From: Guyanagaster necrorhizus
Taxonomy: Eukaryota > Basidiomycota > Agaricomycetes > Agaricales > Physalacriaceae
Direction: 5' to 3'
Assembly (NCBI RefSeq): GCF_019112545.1
Contig: NW_025064882.1
Coordinates: forward strand, 217,676-281,675
DNA: 64,000 bases
In this document: in pieces, positions 20,962 to 33,323 of the stretch
Position numbering within the stretch: position 1 is the first letter of the stretch
Layout of the letters: each line of letters begins with the position of its first letter
Translations under genes and position numbers: made by a program
Notes under the pieces: model-generated
What the model was told of the DNA's origin: nothing
The model's input: only the letters and a program-made list of their open reading frames with translations
Database searches by the model: none

Positions 20962-23900
20962 AAAGCAACTCTGTTCCCTCTGTGTGAGTTCAGAGTTGCA
21001 TTGACTGTATTCACACACCAGAGATCATCACTCTCAATGCAACATCCCTTTTCAATCACTCCTTCCACATTCTCCTCTCAGCAAAATTACCAACTACTAT
21101 AAAATCCAATAGTTCTCTAACTTGTATCATTCTGCATTTTCTTGCCCTTATTGATTTTGGCTCTAGCCACTGCTTTGTTGATATTAAGTATGTAGCTGCC
21201 AATGAAATTCCCATTAAAACCATCCCTAATGTGCAACTTTGATTATTTGATGGCTCCATTGGGAGCTGTATATCTCAAATCACAACCATCTCCATCTGTT
21301 TCCTGTCTAGAGACATTTTCTCTATCGACTTCTATGTCACTCCTCTGGATTCATCTTGCAATCTTGTCCTAGAATACAACTGGCTCTCCTGCTACAATCC
21401 ACTGATTGACTGGGCTGAGAACAGTATCATTTTCTGCTCAAGCTACTAGGATCTCATTCTAACCAATTCTGTGGCCTCCACTGCATCTCAGAGACTTCCA
21501 TGCCCACAGAACAATAGTCCACCCTTCTCTGAGCCTTCCAGCTCAAACCTGGGACTTCTGTGCCCACCAGACTCCATCAGTCCAACTCTCAGAGCTTCAC
21601 TCTATTCCAAATCGACTCTGAGTAGCCAGTGGACTCTGTTCCTGTATGAACTCATTTACTCCTATCTTCCCTCAGAGTCTTTTACTACAAAAGCACATCC
21701 AAAGATCTCTATCATATCTGCTGCTGCATTTGTCTGAGCCAGTGCAGAAGAAGATGCTCAGCAGTTCACACTGCAGCCTTCCTTGCCTAATATTGGAGCC
21801 AAAGCCATATCTGCAGAACCAGCAGATCTTTTATCAGTGCCAGTAGAGTATCATGATTTTGCAGATATCTTCAGCAATACCCTCTCTGAAAAACTACCTG
21901 AACACAGGCTGTATGACCTCAAAATCAATCTTGAGGAAGGAACATCTCCATTGCTTGGACTCATTTATTCTCTCTCAGAATCTGAACTCAAGGCCCTACA
22001 AGAGTTTATTGATGACAATCTGCACAATAGATTCATTACTCCATCCCACTCTCCATACAGAGCTCCAGTTCTATTTGTCAAGAAAAAGACCAGTGAACTC
22101 CAACTTTGTATCGACTACCATGGTCTAAATAAAATCTCTAAGAAAGATTGCTACCCTCTCTCCCTTATTTCTGATCTCCTCAACTCTGCCCACTCTGCAT
22201 GCATCTACACTAAGCTTGATCTTAGGCATGCCTACCATCTCATTCACATAGCTAAAGGGAATGAATGAAAAACAGCCTTCCAGACCTATTATAATTTCTT
22301 CAAATGGCATATTATGCCTTTTGGCCTCACAAATGCTCCAGCAGCATTCCAATGATTTGTGAATGATATATTCTCTGACATGCTTGACATATCAGTAGTA
22401 GTCTACCTCGATAACATTCTCATATATTCTGACAACCCAGAAGATCATCAGAAATATGTTTGAGAGGTCCTATGCAGACTTAAAGCTAATGGACTCTATT
22501 GCAAAGGTTCCAAATGCAAATTCAACTGGGACTCTGTGGAGTACCTAGACTATATTCTATCATCTGAAGGACTTCACATGTCTAAAGAAAAAGTCAAGAC
22601 CATTATTGACTGGCCAGTGCTGTGAAAAGTCAAGGACATTCAATCCTTCCTTGGCTTTGCCAACTTTTACTGTCACTTCATATATGGATATAGTGACATC
22701 GTCATCTCTCTTACATGACTCATCTGCAAGGGAACTCCATGGAAATTTGATGACAAATGCTTGGCTGCTTTTAATAAATTGAAACAGATCTTTATACATG
22801 CTCTCATTTTTATTCACTGGATTCTTGATCGAAAAATAGTGGTGGAAACCAATGCCTCTGATTATGCTATTGCAGCTATTCTCTCTATTTACCTTGAAGA
22901 TGGTGAAATTCATCTGATTGCATTCTGCTCCCAGAGCCTCTACAATGCTGAACTCAACTATAACACCTATAGCAAGGAGCTCCTGGCTATTTTTAAAGCT
23001 TTTAAACATTGGCAGCACTATCTTGAAGGCTCCATGGACTCTATCGATATTGTAACAGACCACAAAAATCTTGAATACTTCACTACCACTAAGATTCTAA
23101 TCTGCCAACAAGTCTGCTGGTCTGAATACCTATCTTAGTTCAACCTAGTAATTTGTTTTCACTCTGAAAAACTTAGTGAAAAACCAGATGCACTCACTAG
23201 ATGATGGGATGTCTACCCTAAAGAGAGGGATAGCCAATATGCTCAAGTCAACTCCCACAATTTCTAACTCATATTTACCTAAGAATAACTTTCTGTGTCA
23301 CTCTGTGCAATCTACCTTGAAGGCTCTATCCTCTAAGCCAGTGCTATCATAGACATTGACAAGCTTCACATTGATATCAAACAAGCATAATCTTCTAACC
23401 CTACATCCTCCAATAGCCTCTGTCAAGCTAAGGCCACTTTGGAATCCTCCTTCTCTCAGTGGTCTATTGATGAATCAGACATCCTCCACTTTGAAGGCCA
23501 CATCTATATCCCAGAGTCTGGAGATCTCTGTCTCTGTATACTACAGAACAATCATGACCATATCTTAGCAGGCCACTTTGGTCAAAACCAGACATTGGAA
23601 CTAGTCCAGTGGAACTATACTTGGCTAAAGATGCATGAATACATCTGACACTATGTTAAGTCCTGCACAGTTTGTGGATGCAATAAGGCACCTAGACACT
23701 GCCCCTATGAGTTACTCAAATCTCTGCCAGTTCCTGAATGGCTATGAGATTCTATTTCTATAGACTTCATTAAACAACTATCAGACTCCAATGGATTTAC
23801 CACCATCTTAGTAGTCATAGACTGAGTTAGCAAGCAAGCCATCTTCATTCTCACTCATGACACTATTAACTCTGTGGAGCTCACCCAACTTTTCCTTATT

Positions 23901-24855
23901 CATGTATTCTTCAAACATGAGGTATCTAGTCATATCACATCTGACTGTGGCTCCAAATTTATCTCCCAATTTACTTGTGCCTTAGCCATAACTCTTGACA
24001 TGAAACTCCACCTTATCTCTGGTTATCATCCAGAGGCTGATAGACAAACAGAACAAGCAAACCAAACTCTGGAACAATACATCCACATCTACTGCTCCTA
24101 CCAGCAGGACAACTGGGATACCCTCTTACCCATTGCTGAATTTGCCTACAATAATGTCTCTAATGTGTCTACCAGAATTTCCCCATTTTTTGCTAACAAA
24201 GATTACCACCCCAATATTGCTGTTCACTCTGAAAGAGACATCATCTCCACCCAGGCCTGAGATTTCACAGTCGACTTTGATGAACTCTATCAATTACTGA
24301 AGGATGAAATTTCTGAAGCTCAGTCTCACTACAAAATCCAAGCAAACAAGCATTGGATTCTGGCACCTCTGTTCACAGTAGGAGACAAGGTTTACCTCAG
24401 CTCCAATTATATCAAAACCATCTGCCCAACTAGAAAATTCTTGGAGAAATACCTTGGTCCTTTCAAAATCATAGCCTAACCTGGTATCCACTCTTTTACT
24501 CTGAGGCTTCTGTCAGATCTTCAGTCCATTCACCCCATCTTCAATGTGTCACAATTGGAACCCATAGAAGAAAACACCATTTCTAACCAAATTCAACCAC
24601 TACCATCTCTAGTCGAAGTTGATGGAGAAGAACATTTTGAAATAGCCTAAATCCTCAACTCTAAACTGAACCACTGGTTCCACTGCCCACTGCTGTACAA
24701 AATCCAGTGGCTAGGATACAAAGATACCAACAAAAAATTTGCTTAGTTACTAGCCTCCAAGTTCTCCACCAATGAATTTATTGAAGAATTCCACCATCGA
24801 TACTCAGACAAACCAGGACCCTTATCCAAAGTCATTCAAATATTCTGTCCCTAAA
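20959..24855 (+). pseudogene. pol: A3 pol (protease, RT, RNase H, integrase, chromodomain)
   Basis: Complete in layout, broken by many stops. The protease active site reads D-F-G (21153-21161) instead of D-S-G, shared with A4. [21 protein letters not shown], and YLDN at about 22404 where YLDD is expected. RNase H: VVETNASDYAIAAILS and YSKELLAIFKAFKHW (22840-23010). Integrase: HHCC with CTVCGCNKA; core SIDFIKQL, SDCGSKFIS and ANQTLEQYIHIY (23750-24090). C-terminal chromodomain near 24630-24830 with IQWLGY and EEFHHRYSDKPGP. It ends 175 bp before the stop of the convergent accessory gene. Confidence 0.92.
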
Positions 24856-25030
24856 TACAACACTACTCTAGACATCACCAGTGCTCCATCTTACTACATC
24901 AATTTTAACAACTAATTACTATCATTTCAATCACTCCATTCACACTTTCAAAGTCAAAATTTTGTAATTATATTTTTCTTTTTCTACTACCAACATTTGA
25001 CACCTTTCTATATACATTTCATATAAATCT

Positions 25031-26335
25031 TTACAAGAAAGCAGAATCTGATAGACCCACAGCAGAATCTAAACTCTCCCTCTGTTTCTTCAATTCCTCC
25101 ACATCCTCATCTAGCCTCTTCAGCATTGCCTCCTGAAGATCTTCCACCTCCTGATCCCTCTTATTCTTGAAAATCAGTTGGGCCTTCTTCCAGGCCTCCA
25201 CCTTAGATTCTGAAAACAGCTCCAAGGGAGACAATATATCATCAGAATTATAGTCATCCTGGAGATCTGCTACCATACCACAGACATCTGCCAGCTCTTT
25301 CACTAACTCATCTACACAATGCATCAACTTGCAAACTAATCTTGAAATTTGGTGGAGGCCAGCAGAGACCTCCACACTACTGATCATCTTGCAGTGACAT
25401 CCTTGTTGAATGAACAGGCAGTTTTCTTAACCTTGCAGTAAGCACAAGTCTGCCCTCAACTGACACCTTCAGTGACTGATCATGCATAACACTATATGCT
25501 ATCTTGACAACAACACATACAACTTTCTGAAAAACAAAAAGCTAAGTCAAACCAAACAAGAAAAACCAAGACACTTACTTTCATCATCCAACAATTCTTC
25601 ACCCTCTGCTGGCCCCATCACTTCCAACTTCACCTGTTTTTTGGGACTAATGACCACCTCTGTCTCACTACCATCCACTATGCTTCTTGATCTGAACTTG
25701 CATTTATGGCCCTTCTCTGCCAGACCCACTGCCCTCCTCTTCCTCTCTTGCATCCTCTTCCTCCTCTCTAGAGTCCCCTTGGATTCTTCAGACTCATTAT
25801 TCCCCTTGGTTCTCTTGTCCTGCTCACTATCAGACTCTAAAAGCATATGGCAAGCCACCTTCTTGAAGTGAAGACTGAGGCCAGGACCAAACTGTTCTGC
25901 CAACATTTGATGCAGCTGAAAATCAACAGCCTCTGCAGAGGTCATTTGCAACCCATTCTCCATAATCATGCTCTCTGGCTCTACCTCTGAGACCTCAGCT
26001 CTCACTATGGCCTTTATGGCCTCTCTCTGAGCTGCCTCTCTCAATGCCTTCTCTGCCTCCTTCACCCACCTCTCTGCAGCCTGCCAGACCTACTCTCTCT
26101 TCCTCTCCAATTCCTCCTTCTGCTCCTTTTTCTATACCTCCTAGGCCAAATAGTCTGTCTGGACCTTTTCCTCCTGCTTCTGCTCCCCTTGCCATTCCAA
26201 ATGGCTCTCCACAGCCTCTGTGTATTCTTTCTCTGTGGCTTGTCATTCTAGACAAAACAATTCTTTGGCCTCTTCAGGGCCATTGGGGGTGAACCCTCTC
26301 ACCAGAGGCTTGGGAGTGTGTGAGCAATGATACAT
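25031..26335 (-). pseudogene. A3 antisense accessory gene (charged coiled-coil, Cys cluster)
   Basis: Gene on the strand opposite to gag-pol, between pol and the 3' LTR. The proposed start is the ATG at 26335 (MYHCSHTPKPLVR) and the stop is at 25031. Exon 1 encodes a Glu/Lys/Arg-rich, probably coiled-coil region, then LHFKKVACHM, an acidic DSEQDKRTKGNNESEES block and a basic KCKFRSRSIVDG...SPKKQVKLE segment that could be a nuclear signal. After the intron comes a Cys-rich stretch ending TCAYCKVKKTACSFN, then a second helical region (EVEDLQEAMLKRLDEDVEEL). The family is not recognised. The Cys pattern recalls small zinc-cluster proteins, but this is only resemblance. The same gene is in A4 and A5 and in part in A6. 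This copy has stops. Confidence 0.7.
25527..25578 (-). other. Intron in the A3 accessory gene
   Basis: 52 nt with GTAAGTGTC at the 5' end, a TTTGACTTAG branch-like motif and TTTTTCAG at the 3' end. Splicing joins the two reading blocks in phase. The same GTAAGT and CAG borders are kept in A4 and A5. Confidence 0.75.
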
Positions 26336-26473
26336 GGTGAGCAATGACATAAGCAATGATAGTGATTTCAGATCAAGCCACAAAACTCCCATGGCCATCA
26401 ACAATCTTCCATGTGGTCCCACTGGCCATCAGGATCTGCACTCTTGAGGGCAAGAACACTAAGGAGGGGATAC

Positions 26474-26911
26474 TGTTATGTGCATGCCACCAGCCTCCAT
26501 GTCACCTCCACCAACCATGAATCCAATCATGCTATCCACTGGACTCTGGCTGCTTTCTATTACCTACTAATTTCATTTTACCATTACCATTTCACATCCA
26601 TATTTCACATTGTAATATCTAGACTCCAAACTTGGTAGTGAATATTGACACCAGAACCCAATGGAATTTAACTCAGAATTAGCTACTATTAGTATATAAA
26701 GCCATGTATATCATTGTAACTACTCAGTTTGAATATCAACTTGGATAAGCCATCTACACTTCACACTCACTTCAACTCCTTCTTATCTTGTCCATCCAGA
26801 TCCTTGGGCTCCAACTCAAGGGTGATATTGCTAATAGCTTTGTTGATGTCCATGCACTCTACCAGACTCTGCACATGCACTCAAGCCCACTTGATTAGCA
26901 TGTTTCTAACA
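26474..26911 (+). repeat. A3 3' LTR, internally deleted
   Basis: 438 bp with TGTTA...TAACA ends. It lacks about 60 bp near 26790 that the 5' LTR has (the segment before TCCATCCAGATCC). It is preceded by a polypurine tract and followed by the GACTA duplication. Confidence 0.9.
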
Positions 26912-28589
26912 GACTAGAAGAATATATAAAGATATGTACAAGAAGAAACTGATAACAAAGTGCTGGAAGAAGAAATACAATGAGCTCAGAAAAGAGAGTA
27001 TTTGAAGCTGTATTGAGAAGAGACAGCATTCTTATAGAGAGATGCCAACTGGTTGGCAACAACCTTAGGGCAGAAGTATATTCATACAGATAATACAGAG
27101 AGGCAGAACATTTTGCAGTATGCTATAACTGAACATACAGTTTCCACCTATAACAAGAGACACTCTAAAGATCAACTCAGCAAGCTCCCAGCATATAAGT
27201 CAAAATACAACATCCAGCTAATGCTGTAGACTCTGTCAGTCATGCTAAAACAGGCTATTTATATGGCACTATTTATTTAAACAGCCAGTAGCAGATATTT
27301 ATACTCCTCACTATTCACCTAGACTATAGCAACCTGGCTTGCCTATAGCTGATCATAGCTGATGACTTAGAACATGAGATTCTGAAACCCCTGGACTAGT
27401 CAAGGAAGCCAACTCTTTGATGAGCAACCTCTACCTGACAAAGCTGAAGAAAGCAGCAAGGATCCTGTCAAAAACAATCCTGAAGCAATATGGCTAGAGT
27501 TTACTGTGCAAAATAAGGTAATCATATGAAAGAAAGCAGGGCCAATGAGAAGTCCTATTACAAATAATAATTTCCTCTGTTTATTTTCTAGACCACCAGT
27601 CAAGTGGTAATAACTGCCATCTGACCAATAGCTAAACCCAATGAGGGTATTATCCAGAAATGCCACTGTCCTGCAATGCTGCTCTGATCTACTTCAGAAG
27701 TCCCACTCTTTCAAAGGTGCATCAGACAACATCAACTGATTTCTTATAGACTATAAGCAGTACTTTAAAGTTTATATCACTTTTTTTGGAATTGATATGA
27801 ACAAAGTGGCATTTGCTATATCCTACCTTGAAGACAAAGCCAAGACATAGTGGATTCTCATCTTCCTGAACTTCTACTTGACTATCAGACAGCACCATCA
27901 ACTGCTATCCTGGATCATCTTCAAACAGATACTCAATGACAAGTTTATTGACCTCATGATACAGAAAGTGCACAAATCAAAGATCAAGGAATACAAAATG
28001 GAGGACAAACCAGCTACTGAATACTTTAATGAGTTAAAATAACTTGTGAAGCTTGCTGGAATTTGAGACAATATTGCTGACAACAGGTGAATAGTCCCAG
28101 CACTCAAGTGAAGAACACCATCATCATAAATCAAGATAGTCTCAGATATCAGGATGAACATCCCAAAAGATTACAATGCATGAAAGGAACAAGTCATAGA
28201 AATATACAAAAAGAGACAGCAACAGAAGGCAGAGCAGTCCAATTTGCAGGAATACCACAAACTGACTCAGCCACAAACTTTGAAGCCCAGTAATCAGACT
28301 GGCACCATCAAAGTCAACATCTCATCAATTAATGCCCCTTCATATGGAACCCAGAAGACTGAGACCAGAACAACATACACTGGAAGTAGAAAGCCAATGG
28401 ATATAGACTGGCTAAAGAAAGATGGAAAGTGCTTTAATTGTAGACAAAAGAGGTATATGTTGTGAGACTGTCTAAAGAAGAAATAAACTCACAAAGACAT
28501 ATGAGCACAGATCACTGAACTCCAGAAGGAAGAAGAAAAACTCAGCAAGGACACAAAAGTTGAAGAGATAAAAGACAGGGCTGACTAGT
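26912..28589 (+). pseudogene. gag: B2 gag, C-terminal part
   Basis: Continuation of B2 gag after A3. It contains the block matching B1 at 7677-7904, the capsid-like region near 27700-28020 (VAFAISYLEDKAKT-like) and the nucleocapsid near 28380-28490, RKPMDIDWLKKDGKCFNC. The knuckle keeps its first two Cys (CFNC). Numerous stops; the gag end is placed at the TAG/TGA near 28586. Confidence 0.75.
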
Positions 28590-31500
28590 GAATGATTCTG
28601 CTGCATTGGCCAAGAAATAAAACAGTGTGTCAACAGCCATGAGATGGACTAATAGTACTTCTGTAGATACCAATATATCTAACTTATATGCATATTCAAA
28701 TATACTCTGATCTCCAACTATTAAATGTGCACTAAAAGAATCACCTACACTAAAGACTCAAACACCTTTTGGCCAAACAGAGGGAGAGACTTCTAACAGA
28801 TGGCTGAAGCCATTCAATATTGAATGGACTTAGAGGGTCATCAAAGACATAATAAGAACAGAAGAAGAAGCAAAGGCTGTGCTCAAGAACTGAGTATACA
28901 AAATACAAGCAGAAGAAGTGATCAATGAGATAGTCAAAGAAATGAAAGAAGCTGAGAGGAACTGAGCCTTTGAATGGCTTGACAAGTTAAGGGAACCCCA
29001 AAGATTTATTCATTAACAAAAGACCCTGAGCCAAAATCTAACCATCAAAGCCTAAGTCAAAACACTTATGTCTCACTCATCTCATGCAGTCACTACTTTA
29101 ATTGACAGTGGCTGCATCAGAAGTTCTATTAACTATGCTTTCATTGACAGGCATAAACTCCCTACTAGGGCAACAGCTGTCTCCATACCAGTCTATAACA
29201 CAGATGGAACTAAGAACTAGGCTGGCTTAATAACTGAGTTTGTTCAGCTACATCTAACTATTGGAGATCATTCAGAATAAATTGACTTAGTCATCACTGA
29301 CCTAGGAACCAAAGAAATATTCTTGGATCACAACTGGCTCATTCAGCATAATTCTCTGGTCAACTGGAAGACCAGAAAAATCACATTCACATGATGCTGA
29401 GACTAGAAGATTTCCTTCAAACTATCTGATGAGAACTCTAAAGAGAGATGGGATAAGGAGATGGGAGACAGTGAAACTATCCTCACCATCAATATACAGC
29501 AAGCATTGCATATCTAGATAATGTATCATGCCAACAATCTGACAGCCAAAGCTAATGCTAAAAATGAAGAAAGGATATTTAAAGAAATAGTTTTAAAATA
29601 GGTCTGAGATTATTAAAATCTATTTGACAAAGAAAGTTTTGATGAACTGGCAGAATCAAAACTCTAGGATCATACTATTGAACTTATTCCTAATGCAAAT
29701 GCTAATCTTGATTGCAAAATATACTTCCTCAACAATAATGAACAACAGGAACTAAACAAGTTCCTTAATAAAAATCTGTCCAGTGAGAGGATATGACCCT
29801 CTAAATCTTCAATGGCCTTCTCTTTCTTCTTTGTAAAAAAGAAGGACAGAAAGCTCTGACCAGTCTAAGACTATTGGAAATTAAACAAAATGATGATTAA
29901 AAACTGTTACCTCCTCCCACTCATCTTGGAACTTATGGATAAGCTCCATGGAGCCTGATACTATATCAAACTGGATATTAGATAAGGCTATAATATATGA
30001 ATCAAGGAGAGTGACAAATGAAAGGCAGCATTCTGAATGAACCAAGGGCTCTTTAAATGCATGATAATGTTCTTCAGACTCATGAACTCACCAGCAACCC
30101 TTCAGTGGATGATGAATGATATTTTCAAGAACTTCATTGCCACTAGAAAAGTCACAATCTATTTGAAGGATATTCTCATAATGTCCAAGGACTGTGAGAA
30201 GCACTGATGACTTATCCAACAGGTACTTGCACTTATAAGAAAACATAAACTTTTTCTCAAAGCAGAGAAATGTGAGTTCAAAGTTCTAGAAACAGAGTAT
30301 CTGAGAGTGATCATCAGTGAAGGAAGTATTTGAATGGACCTAGTTAAAGTGGCCAGAGTGACCAAGTAGCCTGTTCTGAGTAAAAAGAAGAAACTACCAT
30401 CCTTCTTAGGGTTCACCAACTTCTATCAATGATTCAGTTAGAATTATAGCAAGATTGTATGCCTAATAATCCAACTAACCAATAACACACCATGAAACTG
30501 GAGACCCTCACAACAGGCTGCCTTCAATAACCTCAAATGATGACTTGCTAAAGATGTTATTCTTGCAGTTCTAACACAGGAAGGAAAATTCAGAGTGAAA
30601 GCAGACTCAAGTGAGAGAGCTATCAGAGCCATACTCTCTCAGAAGCAGAAGAGAAAGTGGCAACTAGTGGCTTTTCTTTCAAAGGCACTAACAATTATAG
30701 AACAGAACTATGAGATTTATGATAAAGAGCTTCTTGCCATTATGCTTGCACTCATAGAATGGAGGCACTATCTAATAAGGGTGATTCAGACCTTTGAAAT
30801 TTGGACTGATCACCAGAATCTCCAATATTTCTGACTTCTTCAAAAGCTTAATTGGTGACAAGCATGATAAGTAATAGAGTTATCTGAATATGTCTACACT
30901 TTACATCACAAGACTGGAGCAGCAAACAAAAAGGCAGACCTACTCAGCTGACAGGCTGACTATGACCAAGGAGGGGATGACAATGATAATGTCATACTAT
31001 TAAAGCTCAAACACTTTTGGGCAATGATAATGCTGACAGAAGAAGCACTTTATGAGCAGATCAAAAGAGTGACATGTGACAATAGCAAATAGGACTAGCA
31101 TGTGGCTTTATCACTAAATTACAAATGAGAGATGACAAAGCAAGATAGATTAATTCACCATGATAGACAAATCTACATTCCTCAAGATCAGGCACTTCAG
31201 AGTGAGATCATTACCACATGCTATGACCATGCAATAGCAGGACATTCAGGCATTGCAAAGACTAAGAAATTGATCCTGCAGGAATACTGATAGCTCAAAC
31301 TTGGCCACAACATAGAATGCTACATTAAAGAGTGTAAAACTTGCCAGCATAGAAAGGCATCAACTCAACCATAAGTAGCACCACTATATCCAAATGAGAT
31401 TCCATAAGCACTATGGATTCATATTTTCATTGATATGATAACTGGTCTTTCCAACTGTAATGGCTATAATGCAATCCTAGTTATCATTGATCACTTTTCA

Positions 31501-32478
31501 AAAACAATTATCTCAGTTGCATGTTTAATGAAACTGATGTCAGAAGAATGAGCCAAGATCTTATATGATGAAGTCTATGCCAAATATAGTATGCTACAGA
31601 TCATAATCTCCAATCAAGGATTATAGTTCATCTTCAAATTCCTTAATGATTTTTATTATCTGTTAAACATTTGCTGTAATACCTCTATGACATACCATCC
31701 TCAGACTGATAGACAAACTAAGCACATCAACTAAGAAGTTGAGAAATATCTATAATTATTTATCAACTGCTGCTAAGATGACTGAGTTGAATGGCTTGCT
31801 CTTGCAGTATTCCAATATAATTTGGTGACAGAAAAAACTCCATTCTTTGTTAACTATGGTTGGCACCTGAGGGTCTCTCATACTGAATGTATTCATACAA
31901 CCACCTCTGCATTCTCTGATTTCACACACATCATGACTAAAATTCACAAGAAAACTCATATTACTTTTGAGAAGGTAGTGTCCTCAATAAAAAAACAATA
32001 TAACAAACACCATCCTCCTATATACACTTTTAACATTGTCAACAAAGTCTGATTGGATGAAATTAACCTTCACCTTTTTCAGCCTAAACAGAAACTTGCA
32101 GATAAACAAATGAGATCTTTTCCCAATCTTGCTAAGATCAGTGCTTTGGCATACAAACTCTACCTTCCAACTGCTTAAAAGATTCATAACACCTTCAACA
32201 AAATCCTCTTAACCTCTTATATTATATCAGCATTTTCCAATCAGAAACAATCTCTACCCTCTATGCCTGATTTGATCAAAGATGAGGAATACTATAAAAT
32301 CAAATAAGTATTAAACCATCATCTTTGCAAAGTCCAGATATAAGATGGTGGTATAACAACTCCAGTAGATTACCTGGTCAGTTGAAAGGGCTATAGCTTA
32401 GAATCTAACCAGTAAGTAAATAAAAAATAACTGAATGCTGATAATGCCATATGCAACTATAAATTATCTCTAAATTAA
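28590..32478 (+). pseudogene. pol: B2 pol (protease, RT, RNase H, integrase, chromodomain)
   Basis: Decayed but collinear. The first about 450 bp are poorly conserved. Protease D-S-G-C near 29100-29115 (TTLIDSGC), then DHNWLIQHN at 29330. RT: FFFVKKKDRKL near 29830; the YLDD region reads YLKDILIMSK near 30160. RNase H: VKADSSERAIRAILSQ to WTDHQNLQYF (30595-30834), an open stretch. Integrase: HHCC near 31200-31350 (CYDHAIAGHSG, CKTCQ), SIDMI-like core near 31420-31440, ending near 32000. Chromodomain near 32290-32440 (YLVS.KGYSLESNQ). Many stops, so inactive. Confidence 0.87.
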
Positions 32479-32511
32479 GCTATCAAGATGATGATCTTAA
32501 GAAAGAGATAA

Positions 32512-32969
32512 TGTTATAATTTTTCTACTTTTTCTTTATTTTAACCCTTATTTGTGCTTAGTCAGAGTGCCTAAGCCAGTGCTTAGGACTGTGAGACAGG
32601 TTTAGTCATCACAACAAGCTAAGTCTGTCATTGTCTTCTAATGCAACAACACTTTTTGATGATATACAATAACTCTTTTGTAGACAGTAATGATGCCCAA
32701 GGACAAAAAGCATAACAACTTAAACAGATACAACTAGTAGTAATATTTATATCTCAATAGATGACTAATATATAAGTAGGATAGCTCTTATCATATAACC
32801 CCAGCTTTGAGCTAAAGTTTATTTCTTAATATTCTATCTTGAGCCAACTGCAAAGGCCTTAAAATACAGAATCACACAAATGCATATAGTGAACTCAGGC
32901 ATGACTGTATAAAGATGATATAGCATCTGCTTATTATGTGTTCAGATCATATGTTGCTTAGACTTAACA
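32512..32969 (+). repeat. B2 3' LTR
   Basis: 458 bp, TGTTATAATT...TTAACA, directly after the polypurine tract AAGAAAGAGATAA. Followed by CTCAG, the second copy of the B2 target duplication. Confidence 0.93.
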
Positions 32970-32974
32970 CTCAG

Positions 32975-33220
32975 ATATCTATGGTTGGTTGAGAGTCTAC
33001 TATTAAAAGTTGATCTCTCTCTTTCATTTCTTGTTATATTGTTTCTTCTAATTCATCTTGGTCTGGATGGACTCTCTGTTCTCTGATGCAGATGCATCTA
33101 TTAAAAATGACTTCTTCTTTCTTTTAATCTATCCATAGATTGTGCTTCTGAAGCCAGTCATGTTTTAGGAATACTTTTTAGTTGTAAAGGTGGATTGTGG
33201 CAAAGTCTATTTGCTCAACA
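32975..33220 (-). pseudogene. pol: Element C pol fragment (protease-RT linker)
   Basis: Minus-strand translation gives KHDWLQKHNLWID, the conserved segment that follows Ty3 protease (compare GHNWLIRHNPLIN in B5). It belongs to the same element as 13970-17198 and was separated by B2. It is cut on its other side at 33221 by the pogo copies. Confidence 0.75.
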
Positions 33221-33222
33221 TA

Positions 33223-33242
33223 CAGTTGACTATCTCACAATG
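33223..33242 (+). repeat. P1 left terminal inverted repeat
   Basis: CAGTTGACTATCTCACAATG, matching the complement of the P1 right end at 35600-35619 with one transition (CACAATG against CATAATG). Confidence 0.8.
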
Positions 33243-33323
33243 CATATGGTCAGGAGACACCAAAATCATATGCATTTATAGATTTATGCAGAATCAAAAT
33301 AGCATATGATGTGACATGTGACT

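Larger units (their letters stand above)
18976..26911 (+). mobile_element. Element A3, full-length chromovirus inside B2 gag
   Basis: A 7.9-kb family A element with both LTRs, gag, pol, the antisense accessory gene and a polypurine tract (AAGGAGGGG at 26461-26469). The flanking duplication GACTG/GACTA differs by one transition. All coding regions carry stops. Confidence 0.92.
17199..32969 (+). mobile_element. Element B2, full-length chromovirus with nested A3
   Basis: A complete family B element with two LTRs of 458 bp, split by A3 at 18976-26911. The flanking 5-bp duplication is CTCAG at 17194-17198 and 32970-32974, proving insertion into element C, whose protease-RT linker resumes at 32975. 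Without A3 it is about 7.8 kb. The LTRs differ at roughly one base in ten, nearly all transitions. Confidence 0.93.
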
